DNA of 64,000 bases, taken from contig JAETXT010000001.1 in assembly GCA_019188255.1 (NCBI GenBank), positions 8,060,001 to 8,124,000 on the forward strand, given 5' to 3'. Shown piece by piece: positions 41,002-52,171 of this stretch. Below the pieces are notes generated by a model. It searched no databases, had not been told where the DNA came from, and saw nothing but the letters and a program-made list of their open reading frames with translations. The stretch's first letter is position 1; the number at the start of each line of letters is the position of its first letter. This DNA is from Verticillium longisporum (lineage: Eukaryota > Ascomycota > Sordariomycetes > Glomerellales > Plectosphaerellaceae). A program made the translations under genes and the position numbers.

Positions 41002-42086
41002 ATGAAGATCGCCGTCTTCTCCGCCAAGCCGTACGACGAGAAGTACCTCACGGCTGCCAAACCCCCAGGGCTCGACATTGTCTTCCACGATGTCTCCCTG
41101 ACCCCAAAGACAACCTCGCTGCTGACGCCTCACGCCGGCTCCGACCCCTACACGGCCGTGTGCGTCTTCGTCAATGACCACCTGCCGGCCTCTGTGCTGG
41201 ACGACCTCCACGATGCTGGCATCCGCGTCGTTCTCCTGCGCTGTGCTGGCTTCAACAATGTCGACCTGCCGCACGCCGAAAAGCTGGGCATCGCCGTCGC
41301 CAACGTCCCCTCCTACTCCCCGAGGCCGTCGCCGAGTTCGCCGTCGCGTTGCTGCAGACTCTCAACCGCAACACGCATCGCGCCTACAACCGAGTCCGCG
41401 AAAACAACTTTGCCCTCAACGGCCTGTGCGGTCGCACCCTGCACGGCAAGACGGTCGGCCTCATTGGCACCGGTCGCATTGGCGTCGCCTTTGCGCGCAT
41501 CATGAAGGGCTTCGGCTGCAAGGTCATCGCCCACGACCCGTACCCTTCCGAGGCTTTTGAACAGTATGGCAAATACGTCGACCTGCACGAGCTGTTGCCG
41601 CTATGCGATGTCGTCAGCCTGCATTGCCCCCTCACCGAGCAGACGCGCCACATCATCAACGACGACACGCTGGGCCTCTTGAAGAAGGGCGCCCTGCTCA
41701 TCAATACCTCGCGTGGCGGCCTCGTCAAGACGAAAGCTGTCATCACGGCGCTCAAGGAGCACAAGCTCGGCGGCCTGGCGCTCGACGTGTACGAGGGTGA
41801 GGGTGCGCTCTTTTACGATGACCACAGCGGCGATATTATCGACGACGACGAGCTGATGCGCCTCATGACGTTCCCCAACGTTGTCATCTGCGGCCACCAG
41901 GCCTTCTTCACCGACGAGGCCCTGACGGAGATTTCCGAATGCACGGTGCGGAACCTCGAGGACCTCGTCGCGGGGCGTGCGTGCAAGAATGCGCTCGTGC
42001 AGCCGCGCGAGGGTGTCAAGGAGGACGAGAAGGGGCTGGTGAAGCCGTTGGCGAGGAGGGAGTCGCTGCCAGTGCGCACTGTCTGA
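41002..42086 (+). CDS. D-lactate dehydrogenase-like 2-hydroxyacid dehydrogenase (frameshift as read)
   Basis: The start MKIAVFSAKPYDEKYL is typical of the D-LDH group, NAD-dependent enzymes that interconvert 2-oxo acids and D-2-hydroxy acids. LLRCAGFNNVDL precedes the break. After it come GKTVGLIGTGRIG (the NAD-binding fingerprint), LHCPLTEQTRHIIN, LINTSRGGLVKT (substrate Arg), LDVYEGEGALFYDDHSG and GHQAFFTDEAL (catalytic His). The frame is lost at the CCCC run 41318-41321. One additional C would read VPSYSPEAVAEFAVALLQ and give one 361-residue protein. No intron fits there. I read this as an undercalled homopolymer, though a true null allele is not excluded. There is no targeting signal; it should be cytosolic. 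Confidence 0.88.
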
Positions 42087-43019
42087 GAATGTCTCGATGG
42101 ATGCTGTTGCCCAAAAGCCGAATAACGTGGAAATGAAAGCATCACATAATGTGCATTGACTTCATGAGCTAGATCTCTGCTCTAAGCACGCCGTCGGTCG
42201 AGGCCCAGATGACATCATGCTTGACGTGAACTTGCGACATCGCCTAAGGACAGATGGAGCAGGTGGGCCATGTTGGCTTTCTGGTACACACATTGCCCTG
42301 ATTTTGATCCAATCTCCAGCAAACGCCGAGGTCCCTCCAGCTCAGAAAATTTGCGATCCGGGCGTAAGGGCCGGTGCCCCATAATTCCCGGTGAGAACCC
42401 GGCGTCCGGGAGGGGCCGTCCTTTGGCGAAACCACGGATGCCGAGAGAGCATGTTCCAAGATACTGAGAAGGCATTGAAGGCTTTTGAATATCTTTGCAG
42501 AAGTCTTTCTTAAGGCGACCTCAGGGGTCTGGGACATCCTTCCAAAGAGAATCGTCACAACTATCCTACCATTGAAACTACGACATGCCGAGATATCCCC
42601 TCATCACGCCCACAGCAACATCTACCATCCCTGTATTTAAGTACTTTATTCCCGTTCATTCCCACCGCGGCCTCCACCTTGTGAGCAAGGCGCCCAAACA
42701 CATGGCCCCCCGACCTTCACCATTGGTCAACATTATAATGATGGCCCTGAACTACCGCTTTGACGTGGGTATTATGAGACCCTGTCTTCATATCTCATTC
42801 ATATCGCCGCGCTTCCTCCGTGACGGCCGTCTAGGACATGTGGGCCTCGTCGTGATGCTGTGGCCGAACTTTGCCGATGTGAGGGCGGCCGGGGCCAAGT
42901 ATAAAGAGGCCCTGCGCCTGGCTTCTTTCTAGAAGCATTGAAGAGACACGCTTTGCTTGGTTTCCTCTCCCTGCCCCCCTCTCTTTCGTCTTGTCCCTGC
43001 TCGTTGATTTTCGTTCCTC
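42087..43019. other. Intergenic with promoter of the MFS gene
   Basis: No supported coding sequence. A GTATAAAGAGG motif at 42899-42909, about 110 bases before the MFS start codon, is a plausible TATA box. It is followed by a CT-rich leader (42960-43010). Confidence 0.5.
42899..42909 (+). promoter_or_regulatory. Probable TATA box of the MFS transporter gene
   Basis: GTATAAAGAGG lies about 110 bases upstream of the ATG and is followed by pyrimidine-rich leader sequence. Position and sequence suit a TATA element; transcription start data are absent. Confidence 0.4.
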
Positions 43020-44866
43020 ATGATGGAAAAGTCCATTCCCCCTGAGACATCGGGCTCATCCCCCGCCCACCCACCTACGAAGGAGCAACTCGATCCCGAC
43101 CTCGACATCGCCCTGCCCTACCGCACCCTCACCTCCCACGCCAACCTCGCCGAGTACACGACAACGGATCCTAGGGGCGAAATCCCCGGGCCCCCCGTCC
43201 CCGCCAGCAGTAGCAGCAGTGGCGGCACCGCCGTGCAGGAACAGTACAAACTCGTCACCTTCCGACCCAATGATCCGGAGAACCCCCGCAACTGGAGCAA
43301 GCTGTTTCGGTGGTACTGCACGCTCGTCGTGGCCTTGACGTGCTTTGTCGTCGCTTTATGCTCGAGTATCATCACGGCCGACATTGCAGGTGTTGCGCGA
43401 GAATTCGACGTCAGCCAGGAGGTGGCGCTGGTGACCGTCTCGGTGTTTGTCGTCGGCTTTGGTATTGGGCCCATGGCTTTTGCGCCCCTTTCCGAGGTTT
43501 TTGGCCGCAGGATCATATAGTACGTTACAGATGGTCTTTTTTCTGTTGCGTTTCAGTAGACTGACTGTTGCAGTGGCTCGACCTTGCTCTTGGCTGTCAT
43601 TTTCATTATTCCCTGCGCCGTTGCCAACAACATCGGCACCCTCATCGTCTGTCGTGCCATTGACGGCATTGCCTATTCGGCACCCATGACACTGGTCGGC
43701 GGCACTCTTGCCGATCTCTGGAGCAACGAGGAGCGCGGCGTGCCCATGGCTGCCTTTTCTGCCGCCCCATTCATCGGCCCAGCCAGTATGTTTTGATCTG
43801 CCTCGTGATACGATGACACACTGACAAACGGGAAACAGTCGGCCCCCTCGCTGGCGGGTTCCTCTCGGACGCTCTCGGCTGGCGCTGGCTCTACTGGCTC
43901 CAGCTGATCCTCGCCTTTGTCGTCTGGGTCCTCATCACCTTCACCGTCCCCGAGACATACACGCCGACCATCCTGGCGCGCCGCGCCGCCAAGCTCCGGG
44001 CCGAGACGTCAGACCCGACGCACGTGACGGAACAGGACATTGACCCGCGGCCGCTGACAGCGCGTCTCGGCGTCTTCCTCGTGCGGCCGTTCCAGCTCCT
44101 CTTCGGCGAGCTCATCGTCTTCCTCATCAGCGTCTACATGTCGGTCCTCTACGGGCTGCTCTACATGTTCTTCGTCGCCTACCCCATCGTCTACCAACAG
44201 GGCAAGGGTTGGTCCGCCGGCTCGACGGGCCTCATGTTCATCCCCATGGCCATCGGCGTCCTCTGCTCCGCAGCCTGCGCGCCCGCCGTGAACAGACACT
44301 ACCTGCAGCTCGCGGCGCGGCACCACGGCCGCCCGCCCGCCGAGGCGCGCCTCGTGCCCATGATGGCAAGCTGCTGGTTCATCCCGGCGGGGCTCCTCGT
44401 CTTCGCGTGGACGAGCTACCCGGGCGTGCACTGGGCCGGCCCGGCCCTCGGCGGCCTCCCCGTCGGCTTCGGCTTCATCTTCCTCTACAACGCCGCCAAC
44501 AACTACCTCGTCGACAGCTACCAGCACCAGGCGGCCTCGGCCCTCGCCGCCAAGACGTGCATCCGCTCCTTCTGGGGCGCCGCCGTCGTGCTCTTCACCG
44601 AGCAGATGTACGCCCGCCTCGGCGACCGCTGGGCCTCGACCCTGCTGGCTGCCGTTGGCCTGCTGTGCTGCGGCATCCCGTTCCTGTTCTGGCGGTACGG
44701 CGCCCGTATTCGCGCGCGCAGCCGGTTTGCGTATTCGGGCGACGACGAGGAGACGGGGGTCGATGGCGGGGCGGGGAAGCGGTGTGCTGCGCGGCATGGC
44801 CCGCTGCGCACGGAGGAGCAGGATGATGATCTGAGGAGGGCGCGGAGCTACGTGAGCAACCCTTAG
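43020..44866 (+). CDS. MFS transporter, DHA1 (drug:H+ antiporter-1) type
   Basis: Exons 43020-43519, 43574-43785 and 43839-44866 (introns 54 and 53 nt) give 579 residues. After about 95 hydrophilic residues comes the fungal DHA1 signature [13 protein letters not shown] and then twelve predicted membrane helices, starting [35 protein letters not shown] is the motif A loop. [21 protein letters not shown] matches the motif around helix 5, and [18 protein letters not shown] starts the central loop. The second half contains [19 protein letters not shown] and [18 protein letters not shown]. It is a plasma-membrane proton-driven exporter or importer of small organic molecules; the substrate is unknown. 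A second ATG follows immediately (43023). It lies downstream of two oxidoreductase genes in the same orientation. Confidence 0.93.
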
Positions 44867-45179
44867 TCGGTACTGCCCGTTGGAGTGCGATCACATGGAA
44901 TGGAGATACCCGTAATGTTGAGACATCATGACAAACAGAGCCCCCTCCATACGCCAGTGGCCAACGTCAACAAAGTCAAGTACCATAAAGGCTTTGATGT
45001 GTAAATCATCACAACGGAATGAGGTTCGCGCATAACGTGTAGTAAGAAACTAGTGGACTTGTCCGAGCCAAGCTTCGACGCGCTCCCAAACCGATCCGAA
45101 CGCCGAGCTGTGCTTCGCAAGGTGTCATTTCACCAAACAGTGTAAACAAACCGCGCATGAATCCCATCGCTTCATCACA
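44867..45179. other. Spacer between convergent genes
   Basis: This is the shared 3' region of the MFS transporter and the CSC1-like channel genes. Nothing else is seen. Confidence 0.5.
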
Positions 45180-47976
45180 TCACGCCCGGCTCTCGCTGTT
45201 GTCCCTCCAGATATGCGCATCCCCCAGGCTCAGAGAGCTCTCTGACGTGCCGGCGTGGTTGAGGCCTTGGTCAGGGGAGGCCTGGACGTCGACGAGCTGC
45301 TCCTGGCTTCCCGCCTCGGACGGCTGGGTCGGGGGAGGGTCCTGGTAGATCCAGGGGTTCTCCAGACTGCGCCGCGTCAGTCAGCTAGGTATCGCATAAA
45401 GCAAGAACAGTCACGACATACCGATAGGTGAGGCTCGGGTTCACAAATTTCATTCCCTTTTCCTTGTCCTCGTCAATTGTGCTGCCGCGCCTCAGCAGGC
45501 CATGCGACGGTCTAGGTCCGTCAAAGTCCTCGTCGTCAGCCACAGCCTCCTCGCCGGTGCCAGCTTCCGGCACGATCGAGCGAAGCGCGATGAAATATGT
45601 CAGTGGGACGAAGCGCCGGCTGAAGTAATAATTGTACCAGATGGTCAAGAAAATGAGAGGGAACGTCAGCACCGACTGGATGAAGGCCGACTCGAGGGCC
45701 ATCTCGCTGATCATAACGACCTGGAAGACGAACAACCCCAGCACCACGCGGTTGCAGATGATGCGCCACGCACCACCGGTCGCATGCTGGGGCTGGTCCA
45801 TGGCGTACAGAAGCTGATACTTGTAGGTGAAGTAGCCAAATGTAAAGTAGACGAGTCCAACCGTCAGAACCAGGTAGCCATATTGGATAACGCTGTACAC
45901 AAGGCACAGGATGAAAACGAGCAATGCCGTCGGGAGGTAGAAGCCGTAGCTAAAAACAGGCGGCGACATGATCTGGGCGAAGTCGCGTGGCGTCTTGGCG
46001 CCCATGCGGTAGATCGGGTACAGCAAAACGCTGCCGACCTCTAGCAAGCGGAATGGGAACAAGCCAAGACCCTGCAGCATGATGAAGTTGGTGTAGAAAA
46101 AGCTTAGGTCGTTGATCTGTCCGGCTATGAAGCGCGCAAAGGCTCCCGTGTCGCGAAGCCCGTCTTGAACCCTTCCCGCAACCTGGAAGATATTGATGGC
46201 GGTGCTCGAAATAGCGAACACTATGAAAATGTTGAAGAAGGAAAAGAAGAAGTTCTTTGAAATGATGGATAGCTCAACGTCGCCCTTGGAGATCATGCCT
46301 TGTTGGTACGACAAAAAGTCGTACAGGTACGGGACCGCAACGTTGAGCAACGAGACGAGGAGTGTCGGCAATCCTGTCTCTATCAGGGCGCGGAGCACAG
46401 GTAGGTCATCCAGCGTTGCCACAACATTCGGGAACCATTTCTTGAGGTTGCAGATGGTCAGGAGTCCGGCAAGGGACGCGACGGAGCCGATCCAGACGAG
46501 AGACAGCAGTGTGACAAAAATCGTAATGACCCAGGAGCGAAGCCGGCGGACGCCCCTAGGCGTGTACGTATTCGCCCAGATGACGTCTGACGGGGACGGC
46601 GCAGGTTTTGTGAGTAGTTGGCCGGGTCGGGGGTCGATACGGGCCTGGATCGCCATCTGACACGCCGCAATCGAGTCCATGGTCACAAACGCCGTTGACG
46701 CGGCAGCGGGCGTCTTTTTGCGCGAGGCAACAATCTTGTCGTCGAGACGTCGGAGCTTCTCTTCGTAGTAATCAATCGCATCCGTCTTGCGGGTGCGAAG
46801 ACCCAAGAGGCCGTACCGCAGCGTCAACGAGGGTCGCTGTCTCTCAATCAGTTCGGGTCGAATGTCCTCGTGGCTGAGCAGCCGTCCATTCTCGCCCGCG
46901 TCTTCCTGTTCATCGCTGTCGCCACTGCCAGATCCCTGGTTCTCCTCGTCTTCGATCCGGTTCGACCTGAGGCGTTGGATTGACTTTGGCAGCGCAGACT
47001 GCTTCCCCAGGTACACACTCCACGCCTCCTCAAGTTTGCGCAGCATGGCCTCGCGCTGCGCAACAAGGCCGTCCAGCTCCTTCCAGTTGCGACACAGGCT
47101 GACGGTCTCGACTTGGCCGATCTCCAGGCCCTCGATCAGTTCCTTGATCTTCTGCTCGTCCTTGAGGTTGGAAGGAAGCCCGGTCAACCTGAACGTGCGG
47201 TCGGTAATGGTAGACTGCGTGCCCAAGTACTCCTGGCGCACACGGATGACACGAAACGTCTCTTTATTCACAATGTAGATGGTGAGGGCTGTAAAAAAGT
47301 AGGTGAAGACGAGCCATGCCCAAAGATGGGCCTTGTCGTTGTTCTTTGCAACGGCGCTAACATGGCGGGATGGTTCGAAGGGGCCGTCAAGGCTGGCTTG
47401 GCCGTAGACGGTATGAAGCATGGCAGTACTGGGGTGTTTGCCGTGGTGGCCAGAGTCGCTCATGAAGTGTCGGTTCACCGGAAGGAGGACGGCATAGGCA
47501 AAGAAGGCCATGATCGACAGCAGGCGAATAGACATCTTGAAGAAGGACAGGAACTGGACCAGTCAGTACAGACATTCCTCACACGACTGCCGAGGAGTGC
47601 CACCTACAACAAAGGCATCAAGGCCTGCCGAGGCCAGAACCTGCTCCTCGGTGACCCTGAACAGTCCTGGAATCCATCCAAAGAAGGTGTCGGGCAACGC
47701 AGGAAGTCCGATCGTAGGGTCGAGGCGCCGTTTGCGCGCCGCATATAGGGAAGACCATCGTGGTCGCAAGATCTGGGAGAGACACGGTCAGCAAGCAACG
47801 GTGACAGCGGGGAGAGTTTGACGCACACAAAAGGTGGTAAACGCTGAAATGCCAAGCACAAGCGACAGTCCCAGCTGGACAGTGATGTCTACGTTTCGGG
47901 GTCGGAGGTAGTCGGCACCATTGCAAGTTTCGTTTGTCTTCTTTTTTGTCGCATAATCAAATAGGTCGTCCATCAT
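45180..47976 (-). CDS. CSC1/OSCA (TMEM63, DUF221)-like channel, RSN1 type
   Basis: Exons are 47976-47827, 47772-47608, 47535-45422 and 45366-45180, all in phase, giving 871 residues. The first helix (VQLGLSLVLGISAFTTF) is followed by the conserved LRPRWSSLYAARKR, then LPDTFFGWIPGLFRVTEEQV and LASAGLDAFVMSIRLLSIM. The cytosolic PHM7-like domain spans about residues 200-430 (RTFRLTGLPSNLKDEQKI, ENQGSGSGDSDEQEDAGENG, AFVTMDSIAACQMAIQA). The pore region includes GLPTLLVSLLNVAVPYLYDFLSYQQG and FTYKYQLLYAMDQPQHATGG. The acidic/Gln-rich C-terminal exon ends NSESRA. Family members are osmosensitive or mechanosensitive cation channels or lipid scramblases; yeast relatives include Rsn1, Phm7 and Csc1. 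Localisation is the plasma membrane or endomembranes. Confidence 0.94.
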
Positions 47977-48411
47977 GACGTCGGCGCATTTCTCTGCGGC
48001 CAAACAGCAGAGAGGGCGAGGTCGAGCTTTCGACGGAGAGGTGTATCGCGAGGTAGAGGTCAGTGGTAGGTACTCGTAGGTGCGCTGATGGTGGCAGGTG
48101 ACGCGGTGCAGCCAAGCGTGACCAAGATGAGAGACAAGACGGAGCTGCAGCTTGAGGTCCCCACTCACTCGGGGTGTGACGTAGGCAGACATCATCAGCC
48201 ACGAACCCTGCCAAGCCACTATGCACCGCCTCTCCAGGTACTTCTAAGTTTGGACAGGTAGCCAGCCTGCCAGCATGATATGATGGCTCAGATGACACCC
48301 AGTTTGTGACATGTTCATGAACGATGTCATGGAGGTGGCCTTATTGCATGCAATCAGACACAATCAACACAATCGTGCATTCTGTGATGCCACTGGGGCA
48401 GGCATCACTGG
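47977..48411. other. Divergent promoter region
   Basis: This stretch separates the minus-strand channel gene from the plus-strand unknown gene, so both promoters should lie here. No coding sequence is supported. Confidence 0.45.
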
Positions 48412-50202
48412 ATGAAGAGACTGTCAGTGCTTGCTGAAGGTCTCGGAGGCAAGAGCATCTCAATCAAACTTGAAAAAAAAGGGGCGGGGAAGTATCAAAT
48501 ACTGTTCACCTCATGCTCTGGATGCTGCCCTATAACAAGAGTTCAGTTAAGCAAGAGAAAGCTCTTTCTTCCCTTTTCTTTCATTATCAGACAAAATTTC
48601 AATACTGCTCTTTTCACACACTCAAGACCATTCCATCCAGTGCCACGCCAGTTCAAAGCATGCCTACTTCTTCCATGGCGTGAAAAGGGCCATCCTGAGA
48701 AGCCTCCAAATAAGGAAATCCTGGAGCACTACACTGTACTCGCGAGAAAGCCACCGGACGGCGACGACGGCGAGGGTGACAAGGTACAATGCGGACGACA
48801 CCGCGGAGATGACGATGACGACGAGGAAGGACCTGGTGCCTCAACCATAGCTCGGGCAGGCACAGAATCCAACGCGCCAGAGGCAGGCACACTCATATCT
48901 GACGATGCTGAACGAGGAATGATTCATAAAGCCTTTCGGCCTCCAATCCGAAAACCTTTCTTCTTGATTTTCACTTGCCGCAAACACGACAGAGATACCG
49001 GGAACTGCAGCCCAGGTGCCCAATATCAGCATCAGGCCGAAACTTCGCCATACCCTCCTTCCCTTGGCTCGGAGGAAATCATATCGAAATCAATGTCGGC
49101 CGTCTCTGGTTCGGATGCCTCCGCAGGCTCTACCCTCCCTTCGAGCATCTCGGGAGTGGGAGACCAGCCTAATCTGTCCTCCATCGGTCACATCAACGAT
49201 ACGCCAGCCGATATCAAGTGGCCCGATCAGACCGACCACGATCTCATCGAGAGACGAGTTGCACAGGGCACGCAGGACGGGCCCAAATTGGCCATGGCAC
49301 CTCTGGAGTACGTTCTCCTTCCTGCCTATCCTATCGTCAGCCTCTGCCATCAATCGAGCCCATGAGCCGCGCCTCCCGTTGGCTGTTCCTTACCTTTTGG
49401 ATGACTTGACACTGACTCTCAGCAGAAACTTTAGATTCAAGGGCCAGCCGTATGACCTGATCGTCGGCTTCCTGGTCAAAGGCGTTCTACACGTCTGGCG
49501 GTTACACAGGGAAGTCGTATATCCGAGATGCTATGCCGTCAAATTCCACGGAAAGCAGGATGTACGTTTGCAGTTCCTCGTTGCCCATTTTGTCTCTGAA
49601 ACTGACAATGCGGTGCCTTCAGTTGGAGCGTCGATACGCTCAGGGGTTGTGTCCTTTCAACACCGCCCCGGTGACGATTGTGGTGGTAATCCCGAACACA
49701 TGGGCGCCTCTTGGTATCAAACACCTCCACCACATGTTCAGATCTATGTATCAAGAATGTGAGTCAGCTTCCCTGACGCCGTTCCTTCCTACGTACTGAC
49801 GCCGACGAAGCCGGTCCCAGCGTCACCATTACACCCAGGTTTACTCTCCAGGACTGCTTAACCTGCGTCAAACTGGGTCACTGGCTCAACGATACACTGC
49901 TTCAAGCATATGAAAGAGGAATGGGCGCCTTCCTCAACGAGCGGCTGACGGCCTGGCTGTCTGCTTATCCCGCGCCACCGCAGGGACAGCAGTGTTCGTC
50001 CGATGATGTTGCATGCGTCTTTGCCCGCCTTGCGTCGAAACCGTGGTACCGCGACATGCTGTTTGGTGAGTGTCTCGACGACCTGCGCATTCTTCTAGAG
50101 AAGAAACGCCAGCTGCTGCTGCAAGACTTTGCGTGGGCTCGGCGCGTCGAGGAGGTCCCGGAGCTTGGCGTACTGATGGGTATGGATTTGATTGAGCTGT
50201 AG
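48412..50202 (+). CDS. Unknown protein, four exons
   Basis: I do not recognise this family. Exons 48412-49307, 49426-49561, 49623-49758 and 49811-50202 fit together in phase and give up to 519 residues. An alternative acceptor at 49422 also keeps phase. The N-terminal 300 residues are hydrophilic with an acidic run (GDDDDDEEGPG) and look disordered; the true start may be further in, for example at the Met of MIHKAFRPP. The second half is globular: FRFKGQPYDLIVGFLVKGVL, REVVYPRCYAVKFHG, FNTAPVTIVVVIPNTWAPL, then a helical end RILLEKKRQLLLQDFAWARR. The YDLIVG...REVVYPRCYAV stretch loosely recalls a BTB strand-helix start, but not enough to call it. It is transcribed divergently from the channel gene. 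Confidence 0.6.
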
Positions 50203-50765
50203 AGTCGAATACGGCACGGGATAGTCTCTGACGGCTGCGACCTGCTGTCGGATTGGGCCGAGTGACACTCCTCCTGGAGGCCACTCGATAGGTAGCTGTT
50301 AGTACTTGCTGCTCTTGCACGTAGCTGCCACACTTGGACCGGAGATCTGATTGCGTTGCTATCGCTCTGCAGAAATTGACATCCTTCATATGACTTGGCA
50401 TTGGCATCTTGGGACGCTTTGGAAGCAGATCTTGGTACGAGTGACTGGTGAATACGAGCGGCCCAGTCCGGGGTAGCTGTCGGGTGAAATCGCAAGTGAG
50501 CAGCACATCCTCAATAAGGCTGTCGGACGAGTGGAACTCTCAAGTGAGCCATATCGCGAAGCAGTCCCTCGTGCAACCCGGAGATCATGGCGTCGGACAA
50601 GCTATTGGTCTACACTCAAATTGCAAGCCCGGCTTGTAAGCGTCTGCCACAAGCACATGGAAGAACTGGACATCAACAACAGATAGATTTTCCCTCCAAA
50701 AAAAGAAAAAACAAAACTATCAGCACGCTGCCTTATTCTTTTTAAATTGAAATGCCAATCACCGC
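50203..50765. other. Spacer between convergent genes
   Basis: This is the 3' region shared by the unknown gene and the aminotransferase gene. It contains A-rich and T-rich stretches near 50690-50755. No gene is supported. Confidence 0.5.
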
Positions 50766-52171
50766 CTACGCGCCATTCGCCTCGACCACCACCTTGGCCC
50801 CATCCGCCTCCGTGACGGCAAAGCGCCAGCCAAAGGCGTCCTCGGCCTTGCCGGACTGGATGCCCTTGAGCGCGCCCAGCAGCTGCAGGCACACGGGGCC
50901 GGCGTCGGCCTGGGCGTCGGGGATAAAGGTGACCGTCTCCTCGCCGGGGGCCGTGGCGCTGAGGCGCGAGGCGCCGGCGCGGGCGGCGGACAGGGAGCCC
51001 GGGGTCGAGGGGGCGATGCGGCGCGTGATGGAGCGGATGGGGACGAGGCCGGCGGCGGTGCCGGCGGCGAAGACCTCGTCAAAGTCGGGGAGCTCGGTGT
51101 ATTTGATCTGCGCGCGTCAGCGGCCGCGACGTGAGTGAGGGGGGGAGGAAGAGGGGGCAGAAGAGAAGGGAGGAAGAGGGGGCAGAAGAGAAGGGAGGAA
51201 GAGGGGGCAGAAGAGAAGGGAGAAAGAGGGGGCAGAAGCAGAAGGGAACGTACGACGCGCTTCTCGACGGCCCAGCCCAGGGACCGCGCAATCTGCTGGA
51301 TGCTGTCGCTCGTGACCGAGTCGATGACGCACTGCGAGTCGGGCACGACGAGGGTGTAGGCGCCGGCGGTCTTCTTGGCGCCGATGAAGCCGCTCGTGCT
51401 GAACTCGTCGACCTCCTCGTGGCGGGCCGAGTCGAGGTGCAGCGTGATGCCGTAGCCCTCGGCGCGGGCCTTGTCGCTCCAGCGCAGGACGGGGGCGTAG
51501 TTGCCGCCGACCTTGGCGTGGCCGGTGCCGTGGGGGCGGCGCGGTCAAACTCGTCGAGGATGAGGGCCTTGACGGGGTGGACGCCGTGGTAGACGCCGGT
51601 CGGGATGACGAAGACGGCAAAGGTGTACTCGTCGGGCGGCGAGAGGCCGAGCTGGGCGCTCGAGCCGTAGATCTGGGGGCGCACGTACATGGCGGCGCCC
51701 GTGGCGTGCGGCGGCACAAAGGCGGCGTTGAGGGCGACGGCGGCGCGGCAGGCGTCGAGGAAGGTCTGCTCGGGCACGCGGGGCATCGAGGCGACGTCGG
51801 CCGAGTGCTGGAGGCGCAGGGCGTTGCGGTCGGGCCGGAAGAGGGCGATCGTGTCGTCGCCGGGGCCGCGGAAGGCCTTGAGGCCCTCGTACGCCTGCTG
51901 GCCGTAGTTGAGGGCCGGCGCCATGCCGTGGATGCGCATAAAGGGCGACGCCACGAACTTGAGCGGCGTCCACTGGCCGGTCGACTTGCTGTAGGTGGAC
52001 TCGATGTGGCCGTTGACTGGAGGTGCCGGCTGTCAGAAGACAAGACCACAGGGTAGGGCCGTGGGACCTGAAGGCCTAGAGCCAAGTCATGGAGGGCGTA
52101 CCTTCGCGGACCTGGAAGCCGACATTGGCCCAGTCAATGGTGTCCGTGGGAGGAGGAGGGAAGGCAGCCAT
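50766..52171 (-). CDS. Branched-chain-type aminotransferase, PLP class IV (frameshift as read)
   Basis: Exons are 52171-52102, 52016-51254 and 51107-50766. The start [20 protein letters not shown] is followed by [40 protein letters not shown] and [19 protein letters not shown]. The PLP-binding Lys lies in [18 protein letters not shown], then [13 protein letters not shown] and the C-terminal [17 protein letters not shown]. These motifs mark fold-type IV aminotransferases, which reversibly move amino groups between branched-chain amino acids and 2-oxoglutarate. The FSTSGF variant also occurs in secondary-metabolism relatives. Between FDRAA and [10 protein letters not shown] the frame is lost at a five-base run (G on the plus strand, 51532-51536). 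One more base restores 391 residues and also the exon phase. The second intron carries a 25-bp minisatellite. No mitochondrial presequence is obvious. Confidence 0.88.
51145..51244. repeat. 25-bp polypurine minisatellite inside an intron
   Basis: Four tandem copies of a purine-only unit (GAGGAAGAGGGGGCAGAAGAG plus AAGG, with the single C as the only pyrimidine) start at 51145, 51170, 51195 and 51220. The array fills two thirds of the 146-nt second intron of the aminotransferase gene. On the transcribed strand it is pyrimidine-rich and sits just after the donor site. Confidence 0.9.
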
